Of a stretch of 36,739 nucleotides of DNA, positions 23,801 through 32,648 are shown in pieces. The notes under the pieces are model-generated. The model was not told where the DNA came from. It was given only the letters and a program-made list of their open reading frames with translations, and searched no databases. Positions within the stretch are counted from its first letter, which is position 1. Each line of letters opens with the position of its first letter. A program made the position numbers and the translations under genes. Source of the stretch: Lachnospiraceae bacterium (GTDB lineage Bacteria; Bacillota; Clostridia; Lachnospirales; Lachnospiraceae); contig JAFZZY010000059.1 in NCBI GenBank assembly GCA_017615545.1, positions 1 through 36,739 of the forward strand. Direction: 5' to 3'.

Positions 23801-23950
23801 ATGGAATATTCCGAAAGGATTTGTAAGCAAAGCGTAAAGGTTCCGTCAGAATTATGGGCGCCCGATCAGTACATCGTGGAGTATGAGCCAACGTATACAC
23901 ATTCCTTCTGGTCCAGGTCGTCGTTGATGATGACACCGGTCTGCTTGTAG
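23801..23950 (+). CDS. Small plus-strand ORF with strong ribosome site, overlapping the 24855 gene antisense
   Basis: A 49-codon frame MEYSERICKQSVKVPSELWA... starts at 23801, 8 bases after AAAGGAGG. It has no recognisable domain; its second half lies antisense to the last 85 bases of the 24855 gene. The strong ribosome site is unusual for a chance ORF in a window where every other protein gene is on the minus strand. It may be a real small gene, or the preserved 5' end of a gene whose rest was lost when the region was rearranged. Confidence 0.3.
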   Translation: MEYSERICKQSVKVPSELWAPDQYIVEYEPTYTHSFWSRSSLMMTPVCL

Positions 23951-24855
23951 ACTTGCAGGCAGTACGGGCATTTGCAGGACTCTACGTTTCGGTCATGGCG
24001 AACATCCAGATATTTGTAAACGCCGCCGGACTCGTGGATCGATGACTCCGAGCTGACCAGATGATCGCCTCGGTACGTATTCTTCGTGCTCTTATACCGG
24101 GTGTTCGGCTCGTTAAGCGTCACATCGCTGTAGTAGCGCTCGGTCACTTCAAATTTCTGGTCCTTCATGTTGGCGATCACGTGGCAGACCGGGCAGCGAA
24201 GCGAACTCCGCTTCACTTTAAGGCAGGTCCACAGGTTCAGCGCCGCAAACAGGCCGGCGATGATATAAAGGTCCATGGTTTTCGTCAGGTCAATGCTGTT
24301 CTTCAGGACCAGGGATGCGATAAAATACAGGGCCATCATGAGCGCCGCGACCACGATCGTGGAAACGAACAAACCGGCCTTATTGATACGCGCCCACGGA
24401 AAACACTGCTTCGAGATTTCCATATCTTCTTTCCGTTTTCTGCGTTTTGCCGTGATATACAGGATCCTCAACGCGAAAACGCCGGCGGTGACCGCCGCGA
24501 AGGCCACTGTGAGCAGGATCGTCATCCCATCCGAGAACGCCGCCTTAAAAGTATCTCCGAAGTCCGTTCCCAGGACTCTTTTGGCAAATGCCTTCGTATC
24601 CGTTTGTCTGTAAGTCCATACAAATACGACGGCCGCCAGATAAAAGCAAAGGACATCGATCACCCTCGGAATGAGCAATGTACGAATACATTTCACCGTC
24701 AAATGATCGGGATCGTCTGCCCCCGGGCAGTCGTAAGCCCGGTTCACCACGGTTTGCATCCGCAGGCCTATTAACTGGTCGTTGTCAAACACTTCGCCCT
24801 CTTTCGGAAGCTCGACTCTTTTGTTGACCATTTTTTCGATCTCTTTGTAATCCAT
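23866..24855 (-). CDS. Membrane protein with zinc-ribbon-like cysteine pairs
   Basis: A 329-residue protein. A soluble charged N-terminus (1-60) is followed by hydrophobic segments near 63-83, 110-133, 160-185 and 190-208, then a soluble C-terminal part with two cysteine pairs (CPVC in SLRCPVCHVIANMK and CKCPYC) that could form a zinc ribbon split by a Tyr/Thr-rich insert of about 75 residues. No family recognised. The start ATG follows AAGGAG at about 8 bases. It lies 42 bases after the GH43 gene. Its last 28 codons overlap the plus-strand ORF. Confidence 0.75.
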   Translation of the reverse strand: MDYKEIEKMVNKRVELPKEGEVFDNDQLIGLRMQTVVNRAYDCPGADDPDHLTVKCIRTLLIPRVIDVLCFYLAAVVFVWTYRQTDTKAFAKRVLGTDFGDTFKAAFSDGMTILLTVAFAAVTAGVFALRILYITAKRRKRKEDMEISKQCFPWARINKAGLFVSTIVVAALMMALYFIASLVLKNSIDLTKTMDLYIIAGLFAALNLWTCLKVKRSSLRCPVCHVIANMKDQKFEVTERYYSDVTLNEPNTRYKSTKNTYRGDHLVSSESSIHESGGVYKYLDVRHDRNVESCKCPYCLQVYKQTGVIINDDLDQKECVYVGSYSTMY

Positions 24856-24897
24856 TCCCTATCTCCTTCCCGAAACCCCTGTCGATCCGTCAGATCA

Positions 24898-26331
24898 TCA
24901 GTCAAACGTGAACCGGTCGAATGCGGCGATGGCGCCCTCTTCCTCCGATACAAATTCGAAGTACACGGCATGCTTTCCGATCACGCCCGCGGTCAATGCT
25001 GCGGTCTTCTCGGTCTCATTTTCCGCGAAAACCGCCTCGGAAACGATGCGTCCGCGGTACGAATCGATGCGGACACGGACCTTCAGCGCCTTGTGCTCGC
25101 GCAGGACCACCGTCATGGTCTTGGGAGCATTTGCCCCGAACTGCAGGTAACGGAAGCCCACCGTCGTACCGGAACTCAGGTTCACAACGGGTGTCGAGAT
25201 CGTCTCGGTCTGCTCGTAGCCCGGCTCCACATAAGCGCGGGTCTTGCTTCCGTAGATGTGGCAGGCATACCCCGCCGAGATCCACTTCCGCGCGTCCAGG
25301 CCGTTGATGTGCGCGCCCTGCGACGTCATCTCCACAGGTTTCGAGGAGACCGGCTCGCCGTCGATGAAGCGGACATCGCCGATATAAAGCTTCCCGTCCG
25401 TTCCCATCGCCACGTCCACCGGCTCGAGCATCGCCTGACGCGAATATTCGTTCACGCCGGTCTGCCGATGGTAGAAAATGTACCATTTTCCGTTCACCTC
25501 CATGATGGATCCGTGGTTGTTGCCCCACTGGTAGGTCATGGTGCCGCGGCCGTCGGCGTCCCTGAGGATCTCGCCGCCGTTGAAACTGATGTCGCCGCCC
25601 TCGCGGAACGGGCCGAAGGGGCTGTCCGAAAAACGATAGGACAGGAAACCGTTGCACGGCTCGAAAACGCCGAGCTCCGGGATCGGTTTCTCATAGCGTT
25701 TCGAGTAGAGATATACGTATTTTCCGAGAACTTTGCGCGGGCTGGAGGCCTCGAAGAACGCATCGATCAGGTCGATGTGTCCGTCGTCCACCGGGTTCCA
25801 CGGGCAGGTCGAATGACCGAGCGGGTTCGATACGAGGGTCTCCTCCTCGATGGTCGCCATGTCGTCCTTCATGCGGGCAATGTAGCACGGTGCCGCGCAG
25901 CCGCCCCAGTACGCATAGACCTGGCCATCGTCGTCGACCAGCACGCCGGGATCGAAGCCCAGCTTTGTCTCCACCGGGTTCTCAAAGGGTCCCCACGGCG
26001 TATCCGACGACGCTACCACGACCAGACTGCCCTTGCGCTCCGCCGCGTACATATAGTATTTGTCACCCTTTTTCACCACGTCCGGCGCGTACAGGATCGA
26101 ATCATAGTGCGTTTCATAGCACACCCCATGATACGTCCAGTCGGTCAGATCCGTGACCGGCGCCGACCAGGCCACATAGTTGCGTCCGCAGTACTGCGTG
26201 CGCTCGATATCGTGCGAACCATACACGTACACACGCTTCTCGCCATTATGCTCAAACACCCTCGGTTCCCCGTCCGGGACATGCTCCCACAGCGGCATAT
26301 ACGGGTTTGCGCCCTTGATAAACTCTTTCAT
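24898..26331 (-). CDS. Glycoside hydrolase family 43 protein, intracellular
   Basis: A 477-residue GH43 protein (beta-xylosidase / alpha-L-arabinofuranosidase type). The five-bladed propeller covers about residues 10-320: the likely catalytic base is in YVYGSHD, the pKa-modulating aspartate in ILYAPDVV, and the general acid in DAFFEASSPRK; LGFDPGVLVDDDGQVYAYWGG and GRGTMTYQWGNNHGSIMEVNGKWYIFYH are family blocks. The C-terminal 130 residues form a beta-sandwich like a carbohydrate-binding module. There is no signal peptide, so it acts on short oligosaccharides after uptake. The start ATG follows AAAGGAG. It lies downstream of the 64-bp repeat array; no clear promoter is visible. Confidence 0.92.
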   Translation of the reverse strand: MKEFIKGANPYMPLWEHVPDGEPRVFEHNGEKRVYVYGSHDIERTQYCGRNYVAWSAPVTDLTDWTYHGVCYETHYDSILYAPDVVKKGDKYYMYAAERKGSLVVVASSDTPWGPFENPVETKLGFDPGVLVDDDGQVYAYWGGCAAPCYIARMKDDMATIEEETLVSNPLGHSTCPWNPVDDGHIDLIDAFFEASSPRKVLGKYVYLYSKRYEKPIPELGVFEPCNGFLSYRFSDSPFGPFREGGDISFNGGEILRDADGRGTMTYQWGNNHGSIMEVNGKWYIFYHRQTGVNEYSRQAMLEPVDVAMGTDGKLYIGDVRFIDGEPVSSKPVEMTSQGAHINGLDARKWISAGYACHIYGSKTRAYVEPGYEQTETISTPVVNLSSGTTVGFRYLQFGANAPKTMTVVLREHKALKVRVRIDSYRGRIVSEAVFAENETEKTAALTAGVIGKHAVYFEFVSEEEGAIAAFDRFTFD

Positions 26332-26465
26332 CGTCTTCTCCTTTTCTCGTTTATATGATCTGTTTCAAATACCTTCTTATAGTCCTTATGGTTTTCAGTG
26401 CCGATACGCCCCTTTTAATTCCGGCGCTGTATCGTCCTCTTCACGGATCCTCTTCATCCAAGCCT

Positions 26466-27041
26466 TTCCTTACGCGCATCTTCATGATTTCTTTCGTTTT
26501 GCGCGTAATGCTTCCCGGTCCAATGGCCATTCCTTACGCGCACTTTCGCGTTTTCTCTCGTTTTGCGCGTAATGCTTCCCAGATCAAAGGCCGTTCCTTA
26601 CGCGCACTTTCGCGTTTTTCCTCTTTTTGCGCGTAATGCTTCCCGGTCCAAAGGCCGTTCCTTACGCGCATTTTTACGGTTTCTCTCGTTTTGCGCGTAA
26701 TGCTTCCCAGTCCAATGGACGTTCCTTACGCGCATTTTCACGGTTTCTTTCGTTTTGCGCGTAATGATTCCCGGTCCAATGGCCATTCCTTACGCGCATT
26801 TTCACGTTTTCTTTCGTTTTGCGCGTAATGCTTCCCGGTCCAAGGACCGTTCCTTACGCGCATTTTCACGTTTTCTCTCGTTTTGCGCGTAATGTTCCCC
26901 AGTCCAAGGGCCGTTCCTTACGCACATTTTCACGTTTTCTTTCGTTTTGCGCGTAATGTTTCCCAGACCAAAGGCCGTTCCTTACGCGCATTTTCGCGTT
27001 TTCTCTCGTTTTGCGCGTAAGAGCCCGCGGACCGCGTAAGC
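26466..27041. repeat. Nine tandem 64-bp units, each with a 9-bp inverted repeat
   Basis: Units start (TTCCTTACG) at 26466, 26530, 26594, 26658, 26722, 26786, 26850, 26914 and 26978, an exact 64-bp period. Each holds TTACGCGCA, about 21 bases rich in T and C, then TGCGCGTAA, so the arms can pair over 9 bp. A 24-25-base spacer follows, containing a smaller semi-palindrome such as GGTCCAAGGACC. Arms are nearly invariant (unit 8 has CGCACA, unit 3 an extra T-run change); spacers vary at a few positions. It is not CRISPR because the spacers are also repeated. No ORF with a ribosome site lies within it. The rest of 26332-27068 holds only the GH43 leader and the histidine kinase 3' end. Confidence 0.95.
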
Positions 27042-27068
27042 CCCTGCATTCATAATCTGATCGGAAAT

Positions 27069-28370
27069 TTATACCTTCCGCAAAAACAGGTTCACGACAA
27101 ACCCGTTGTCGTTGTAGATCTCCGCGCCGCCGCCCTGTTTTTCCATGTAGGTGCGGACCAGGTACAGGCCCATGCCGAAGCCGGCCTTATCCTTCGCGGT
27201 GCTTCCGCGGTAGTATTTGCTCATCAGCAGCGGGATCTCGTCTTCCGGCGCGCCGGGGCCGTCGTCCTTAATGCGGATCGAGATGTACTTCACCGGCTTG
27301 CCGTCCGGGTCCTTCCCCTCGGTCTCGTCGAAGCGGACGTGGATATCCGTGCCCGCATACTTATGCGAGTTTCCGACCACATTGTCGATGACCTGCTCCA
27401 TACGGACGCGATCCATGCAGACCAGGCACGGCGGGATCGGGTTCTCCAAGATAATGTTTCCGTAGTTTCGCAGATTGCGGAAATACTCTTCGATCCGCTC
27501 CGAACTCTCCTCCTGCGGGTTCACTTCGATGCGGTCCAGTTCGGCGAGCGTCGCCTCGAACACGCTGCCCATCAGGTTTTCGATCATGTCCGCCTTGTGG
27601 GCGATGGTCTGCGTTTTCTCGAGTACATCCCGGGCGTCCGCCACATCACTCTCCTGCGACAACTGCCCGAGCCTCCGCTGCTGCTTCAGCTCCAGCACCT
27701 CGCACGTCGCGCGGATGGTCGCAACCGGCGTCTTGATGTCGTGCGCCAGCTCCGCCACCAGTTCTTTCTTCGCTTTTTCTGCCTCGATCTCACGCTCCCG
27801 CGACGCCCGAAGCTCCTCGCGCATGAGGTCGAAACCCTCGACCAGGCCGCCGAACGGATTATGCTTCCGGATGGGCAGCGGCACGTCGAGATTGCCCTTC
27901 GCGATCTCGCTGACCATGCCCTGCATGTCCCGCACGGGCCGCAGCAAAAATCGGTCAATGAGCACCAAAAGCGCCAGGCCTGCGAACAGCAGGATGCCCC
28001 ACAGGATCAACGCCAGCCTGCGAAAAGAAGCCGCCGACTCCACATCTTCCCGATCCACGTCACTCCAAATGATCTTTCCGATGGCCTCGCCTTCCGGGGC
28101 GAAATCCATGACCAGAGCGTACTCTGCGTAGCCGCGCATGGCCTTCGCTTCAGCGCCCTTTCCGATCGCGATCGTGCACTCGTACTTCTCTTCCAGCACC
28201 TCGACCGGGGTCCCGGCCAGGTAGGCCTCGTAGACCCGGCAGATCTCGTCATTGTATGCGACCATGTCCCGCTTCTCACGCACCTTCGGCTGCGTTAGGC
28301 ACAGCAGGGCGACCAACGCCCCCAGCATGAGCAGGAGGAACACGATCCCTATTCTGTTCCGATATTTCAT
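27069..28370 (-). CDS. Sensor histidine kinase
   Basis: A 433-residue kinase. TM1 at about 7-25; an extracytoplasmic domain of about 95 residues; TM2 at about 119-138; HAMP at about 140-195; HisKA with the phosphorylated histidine in ELAHDIKTPVATIR (His210); and HATPase with N-box DNVVGNSHKYAG, G1 DDGPGAPEDE and FGMGLYLV. All catalytic motifs are present. The start is the ATG at 28368-28370, overlapping the response regulator stop (ATGA); the longer frame to 28403 lies in the regulator gene. The large sensor loop sets it apart from BceS-type intramembrane sensors. It probably senses an envelope or peptide signal together with the adjacent ABC transporter. Confidence 0.93.
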   Translation of the reverse strand: MKYRNRIGIVFLLLMLGALVALLCLTQPKVREKRDMVAYNDEICRVYEAYLAGTPVEVLEEKYECTIAIGKGAEAKAMRGYAEYALVMDFAPEGEAIGKIIWSDVDREDVESAASFRRLALILWGILLFAGLALLVLIDRFLLRPVRDMQGMVSEIAKGNLDVPLPIRKHNPFGGLVEGFDLMREELRASREREIEAEKAKKELVAELAHDIKTPVATIRATCEVLELKQQRRLGQLSQESDVADARDVLEKTQTIAHKADMIENLMGSVFEATLAELDRIEVNPQEESSERIEEYFRNLRNYGNIILENPIPPCLVCMDRVRMEQVIDNVVGNSHKYAGTDIHVRFDETEGKDPDGKPVKYISIRIKDDGPGAPEDEIPLLMSKYYRGSTAKDKAGFGMGLYLVRTYMEKQGGGAEIYNDNGFVVNLFLRKV

Positions 28371-29113
28371 TCTTCCGTCTCCAAAATGTAACCCGTTCCC
28401 CAAACCGTTTTGATCAGTTTCGGCTCGTTCGGATCGTCCTCCAGTTTCTCACGGAGCTTCCGGATGTGCACGTTCAGGGTTCCGTCGCCATAATAGGCAT
28501 CACCCCAGACCTCATCGAAAAGATCCTCCTTCGTAACGATCGCGTTTTTGTGCTTATACAGGCACGAAAGCAGGGCGAACTCCTTCGCTTTCAGAGGGAT
28601 CCGCACGCCCCGGCGCAGTACCGACATCGTCGCAGGATCCAAGGCAAATGCTTCCTCCCCGCTCTTCTTTCCGTCCGTCGCCGCGCCATTTTGCGCCGTC
28701 TCCCCGGCTGCCGCGCCCGGCTGCTCCGCCGCGCGCGCCGCCTTCAGCTCCGCCACCCGCTTCAGGTTGATCTTCACCTTCGCCAGAAGCACCGACAGGC
28801 TGTACGGCTTCTTGATATAGTCATCGCCCCCGATCGTGAGCGCCGCCAGAACATCGTCATCGCTCTGTCTGGCACTGATAAACAGGATCGGAAGCTCCTG
28901 CTCCTCCCGCAGTTTTTTGCACACGGCAAAACCGGAACCGTCTCCGAGATTGATATCCAGCAGGACCAGCTCCGCTGTGTTTTCCTTAAAAAACTCATAG
29001 CAGGCCGCGGCGCTTTCCACATACGCCGTCGACACATCAAACATCTGAAAATACTCGGCGGTCATCTTCGCCAGATCCGCCTCATCATCTACCAATAAAC
29101 ACTGATAATGCAT
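28367..29113 (-). CDS. OmpR/PhoB-family response regulator
   Basis: A 248-residue regulator. The receiver domain has the acidic pair in LLVDDEADL, the phosphorylated aspartate in LVLLDINLGDGSG (Asp53), the SAR switch and IKKPYSLSVLLAKV. The C-terminal winged helix includes IPLKAKEFALLSCLYKH, DEVWGDAYYGDGTLNVHIRKLREKL and IKTVWGTGYILE. Between them is an unusually long Ala/Gly-rich linker (AARAAEQPGAAAGETAQNG, about residues 126-160). It is the first gene of the two-component operon with a promoter at 29145-29173 and is translationally coupled to the kinase. Confidence 0.95.
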   Translation of the reverse strand: MHYQCLLVDDEADLAKMTAEYFQMFDVSTAYVESAAACYEFFKENTAELVLLDINLGDGSGFAVCKKLREEQELPILFISARQSDDDVLAALTIGGDDYIKKPYSLSVLLAKVKINLKRVAELKAARAAEQPGAAAGETAQNGAATDGKKSGEEAFALDPATMSVLRRGVRIPLKAKEFALLSCLYKHKNAIVTKEDLFDEVWGDAYYGDGTLNVHIRKLREKLEDDPNEPKLIKTVWGTGYILETEE

Positions 29114-29144
29114 TGCCCGCCTCCTCGCAGGATTACTTACTCAT

Positions 29145-29173
29145 ATTGTACCATGGATCCCGTTTTCAAACAA
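29145..29173 (-). promoter_or_regulatory. Promoter of the two-component operon
   Basis: Minus-strand -35 TTGTTT (29168-29173), 17 bases, -10 TACAAT (29145-29150), about 30 bases before the regulator start, which follows GAGGAGG. Confidence 0.7.
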
Positions 29174-29188
29174 CGGAAAATGCAGATA

Positions 29189-29210
29189 AGGACGTCCCGA
29201 AAGGCGTCCT
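29189..29210 (-). terminator. Hairpin after the ABC permease gene
   Basis: AGGACG (29189-29194) / CGTCCT (29205-29210), 24 bases past the permease stop. It has a G/C-rich 6-bp stem but a poor T-tract on the minus strand (TTATCTGCATTTT), so a terminator is likely but weak. Confidence 0.45.
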
Positions 29211-29233
29211 CATCGCAAATCTATTCTTGGTTT

Positions 29234-31633
29234 TTACTCTTCTGTGATCATCTCGACCGGCTTCATCTTGCGGACGCGAAGTCCGAGCACTCCGGCGCTT
29301 GCGACCGCCATGAAAGCGATCGCCGCGAGCGTAAAGAGCATCCACATAACCGGGGTGTTAAAGCAGATCTTCCGCATGCCGAACAGCGAGAAGATGAGGA
29401 TGCACACGCGGCTGCCAAGCATGTTGGACAGGCTCAGGCCGACGATCCCTCCCAGCAGCACGGCGGGCAGGTTCGACAGCATGATCTGCACGATCAGCTG
29501 GCGGCTGGTAGCGCCGAGCGCCTTGCTGATGCCCATGTCGCGCCACTCACGCGTGATCTTTGCGCGGATGATCAGTGTCTCCGTAAATACAACGATCAGG
29601 AGGGTGATGACCGCGATCACGATGCACACGGCCTTCATGGCCGAAGACAGGGTTCCCAGCGTAGACTTCAGGTTTTTCCCGGAGTTCATGAGGTCGTACT
29701 CGGTATCATTGTAGCGCGCTGCGATCGCGCGGATCTGCGCCTCCAGCTCTTCGTAGGTCACGTCATCCTTCGCATTCACGATGATGTCTGCGCGGGTGAT
29801 GGTGCCGAGCAGTTTCTCCGCTCCGGGGATCGTCAGGTTCGCTGTGCGGCCCATGCGCTCCATCCGCTGGTCGAAACCTGTGACGATATAATCCGCGCTC
29901 TCAACGCCGATACGCACGGTCACGACATCGCCGATCTCGACGCCGAGGTCATCCGCCGCAGCCTGCGTGAGCATGATCTCATTGTCATGCACGGGCACGC
30001 GGCCCTCGAGAAGCGTCATGTTCTCGCGGTTGTCCACCGCATCGTCCACGTAAACGAATACGGACTGATCATAATCACCGAACGCGATCGTCATATCCAT
30101 GCCCTTCTGGCACAGTACCTTCGTCACGCCTTCGATCTGACGGATCTCGTCGGCGTAGGCCAGGTCGCCGTTGGTGACGTAAGCTTTACCGAATTCCAAT
30201 CCCAGGGTCGTCGCCATGCTCTCTTCATGGGCGCCGAAAGTCTCATACATTCCGAAACCGCAGGCCATGGCGATCGCCAGGACCGCGATGATAAATACCA
30301 GCAGCAGGCTTCTGCGGAAACCTCCGAGTGTGCTCTTTAAGGACAATGCGACCGATACCGGCAGGCTGGTCTTATCGAGCGGAACATAGTTTTTCTTGTA
30401 GTTGTGCGAGTTCAGTCCACCGCGAAGAGCGTCGAGGACCGTGATCTTCTTGTATACGCCGCCGATCATCCATGCGAGGAAGGCGGTCACGAGCACTACG
30501 CCTGCAACGGTCGCCGCAGCCAGGCCCCACAGGATGGGCTGGTTCCAGCTCATTCCGAGCACACTGCTGACCAGGTCGCCGAACGTTTTGTTCGTCAGGA
30601 TCGCAAGGGCCACACCGATCAAGGCACCCAGCAGGGCGACCAGGGCGATCTGGGCGATCAGCGCGCGGCGCAGCATCGAAACGGTATAGCCGGCCGCCTC
30701 CAGGATGCCCGTGCTCTTCATGTTACGACGGATGAAATTTCGTACTCCGTGGGTAATGATGATGAATGCGATGGTCAGGATCAGCACACCGAACATCATG
30801 ACGACTGCCATTATGATATTCGGCAGGAAGAGTCCGCCGCCACGCATGGTATCCCAGTTGAGCATAATGATATTCAGATAGTTTTTCTCCGGGTTTTTCT
30901 CGATCGAAGGAGCGATCAGGCGGTGGTAAGCCTCGCTGATCTCTTTCTCCATCGTGATGGTCGTCATGCCGCTTTCGATGACCTTCGCGTCCGCGATTCC
31001 GCGGAACGCCATTCCGGAAAATGCCTTGACGGGGTTTTCATTGACCAGTTTCTCCATCATGGTCTTCGAGGTATAGCAGGAGAAAATGGTGATATTGATC
31101 GATGAACAGAAGATCGGATCTTCCACATAGCCGGCCACATGGAAGGGGTACACGTTCTCGCCAAAGCGCAGTTCCAACGTGTCGCCGACCGCGAACAAGC
31201 TATTCAGGTAGTACGGAAGCAGGATGTCGTCCTCCTTCAGCGAGGAGCTGTCGATCCCCATATCCATGATGCGGCGCTGCCCGGCAAAATCCTCTAAGAA
31301 GAAGCTATACTCTTCAAATTCCGCGTTCTTTGTGTTGCGGTATTCTGCATACGCGTTGACATAGGGAGTCTTCTCCAGGTCTACGATGTATGATTTTTCG
31401 GAAAATGCCTGTGTGAACGCCTCGATCTCTTCCGGCGAGTCGCCGCCGTAAGCATATACATGGGCGCCGTTGACTTCTTCGAAGCGGCTCTCCATCACGT
31501 TCGGCATGCCGGCCAGGGCGGATGCGCACTGGAAAAACAGATAGGACGCGAGCAACGTGAGGATGAGGAACGTGATCATATCACCCTTCTGCTTTTTGAT
31601 GTTGTTGCGTGCGATAAAAAACATTTTATACAT
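29234..31633 (-). CDS. ABC transporter permease, FtsX/MacB-like
   Basis: A 799-residue permease with an N-terminal membrane span (residues 17-38), a periplasm-type domain, two blocks of FtsX-like membrane segments (about 280-420 and 680-790) and a further span at about 440-465. The block VNAKDDVTYEELEAQIRAIA lies in the second extracytoplasmic domain. Repeated LxxALRGG/ISKALGATSRQL coupling motifs (VLDALRGG; DMGISKALGATSRQ) fit contact with the ATPase. Such transporters export lipids or peptides or act as mechanotransmitters in resistance. It starts one base after the ATPase gene. The cytoplasmic N-terminus MYKMFFIARNNIKKQKGD is typical of this class. Confidence 0.9.
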   Translation of the reverse strand: MYKMFFIARNNIKKQKGDMITFLILTLLASYLFFQCASALAGMPNVMESRFEEVNGAHVYAYGGDSPEEIEAFTQAFSEKSYIVDLEKTPYVNAYAEYRNTKNAEFEEYSFFLEDFAGQRRIMDMGIDSSSLKEDDILLPYYLNSLFAVGDTLELRFGENVYPFHVAGYVEDPIFCSSINITIFSCYTSKTMMEKLVNENPVKAFSGMAFRGIADAKVIESGMTTITMEKEISEAYHRLIAPSIEKNPEKNYLNIIMLNWDTMRGGGLFLPNIIMAVVMMFGVLILTIAFIIITHGVRNFIRRNMKSTGILEAAGYTVSMLRRALIAQIALVALLGALIGVALAILTNKTFGDLVSSVLGMSWNQPILWGLAAATVAGVVLVTAFLAWMIGGVYKKITVLDALRGGLNSHNYKKNYVPLDKTSLPVSVALSLKSTLGGFRRSLLLVFIIAVLAIAMACGFGMYETFGAHEESMATTLGLEFGKAYVTNGDLAYADEIRQIEGVTKVLCQKGMDMTIAFGDYDQSVFVYVDDAVDNRENMTLLEGRVPVHDNEIMLTQAAADDLGVEIGDVVTVRIGVESADYIVTGFDQRMERMGRTANLTIPGAEKLLGTITRADIIVNAKDDVTYEELEAQIRAIAARYNDTEYDLMNSGKNLKSTLGTLSSAMKAVCIVIAVITLLIVVFTETLIIRAKITREWRDMGISKALGATSRQLIVQIMLSNLPAVLLGGIVGLSLSNMLGSRVCILIFSLFGMRKICFNTPVMWMLFTLAAIAFMAVASAGVLGLRVRKMKPVEMITEE

Positions 31634-31634
31634 C

Positions 31635-32459
<825 letters not shown>

Positions 32460-32523
32460 CTTACTTAACTCCTTTGGGTATGTGTTCCTCGGCGCGGGCC
32501 CGACCGTTACGCGTTTGCGGTCT

Positions 32524-32578
32524 AAAAAAACTTCCCTGCGTCTTATGATGCTATCATACAGCATCCGCACAGGGAAGT
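32524..32578 (-). terminator. Strong intrinsic terminator between the EEP-hydrolase gene and the ABC operon
   Basis: Outer stem ACTTCCCTG (32530-32538) / CAGGGAAGT (32570-32578), inner stem GATGCT (32547-32552) / AGCATC (32560-32565), followed on the minus strand by seven T (32524-32530). Confidence 0.92.
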
Positions 32579-32648
32579 CTTTATTCAAATCTTGTACGAT
32601 TCTTAACTGTTTCCTAAATCGTTTTTCGGAAAATGCAGCTCAGGCGCA

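Noticed and set aside
26598..26786. 62-residue minus-strand ORF in the repeat array
   Set aside because: It is a product of the 64-bp repeat (repeated basic peptide units), with no ribosome site.
26466..27041. CRISPR array
   Set aside because: The sequence between palindromic parts is itself repeated in every 64-bp unit, and no cas gene is near.
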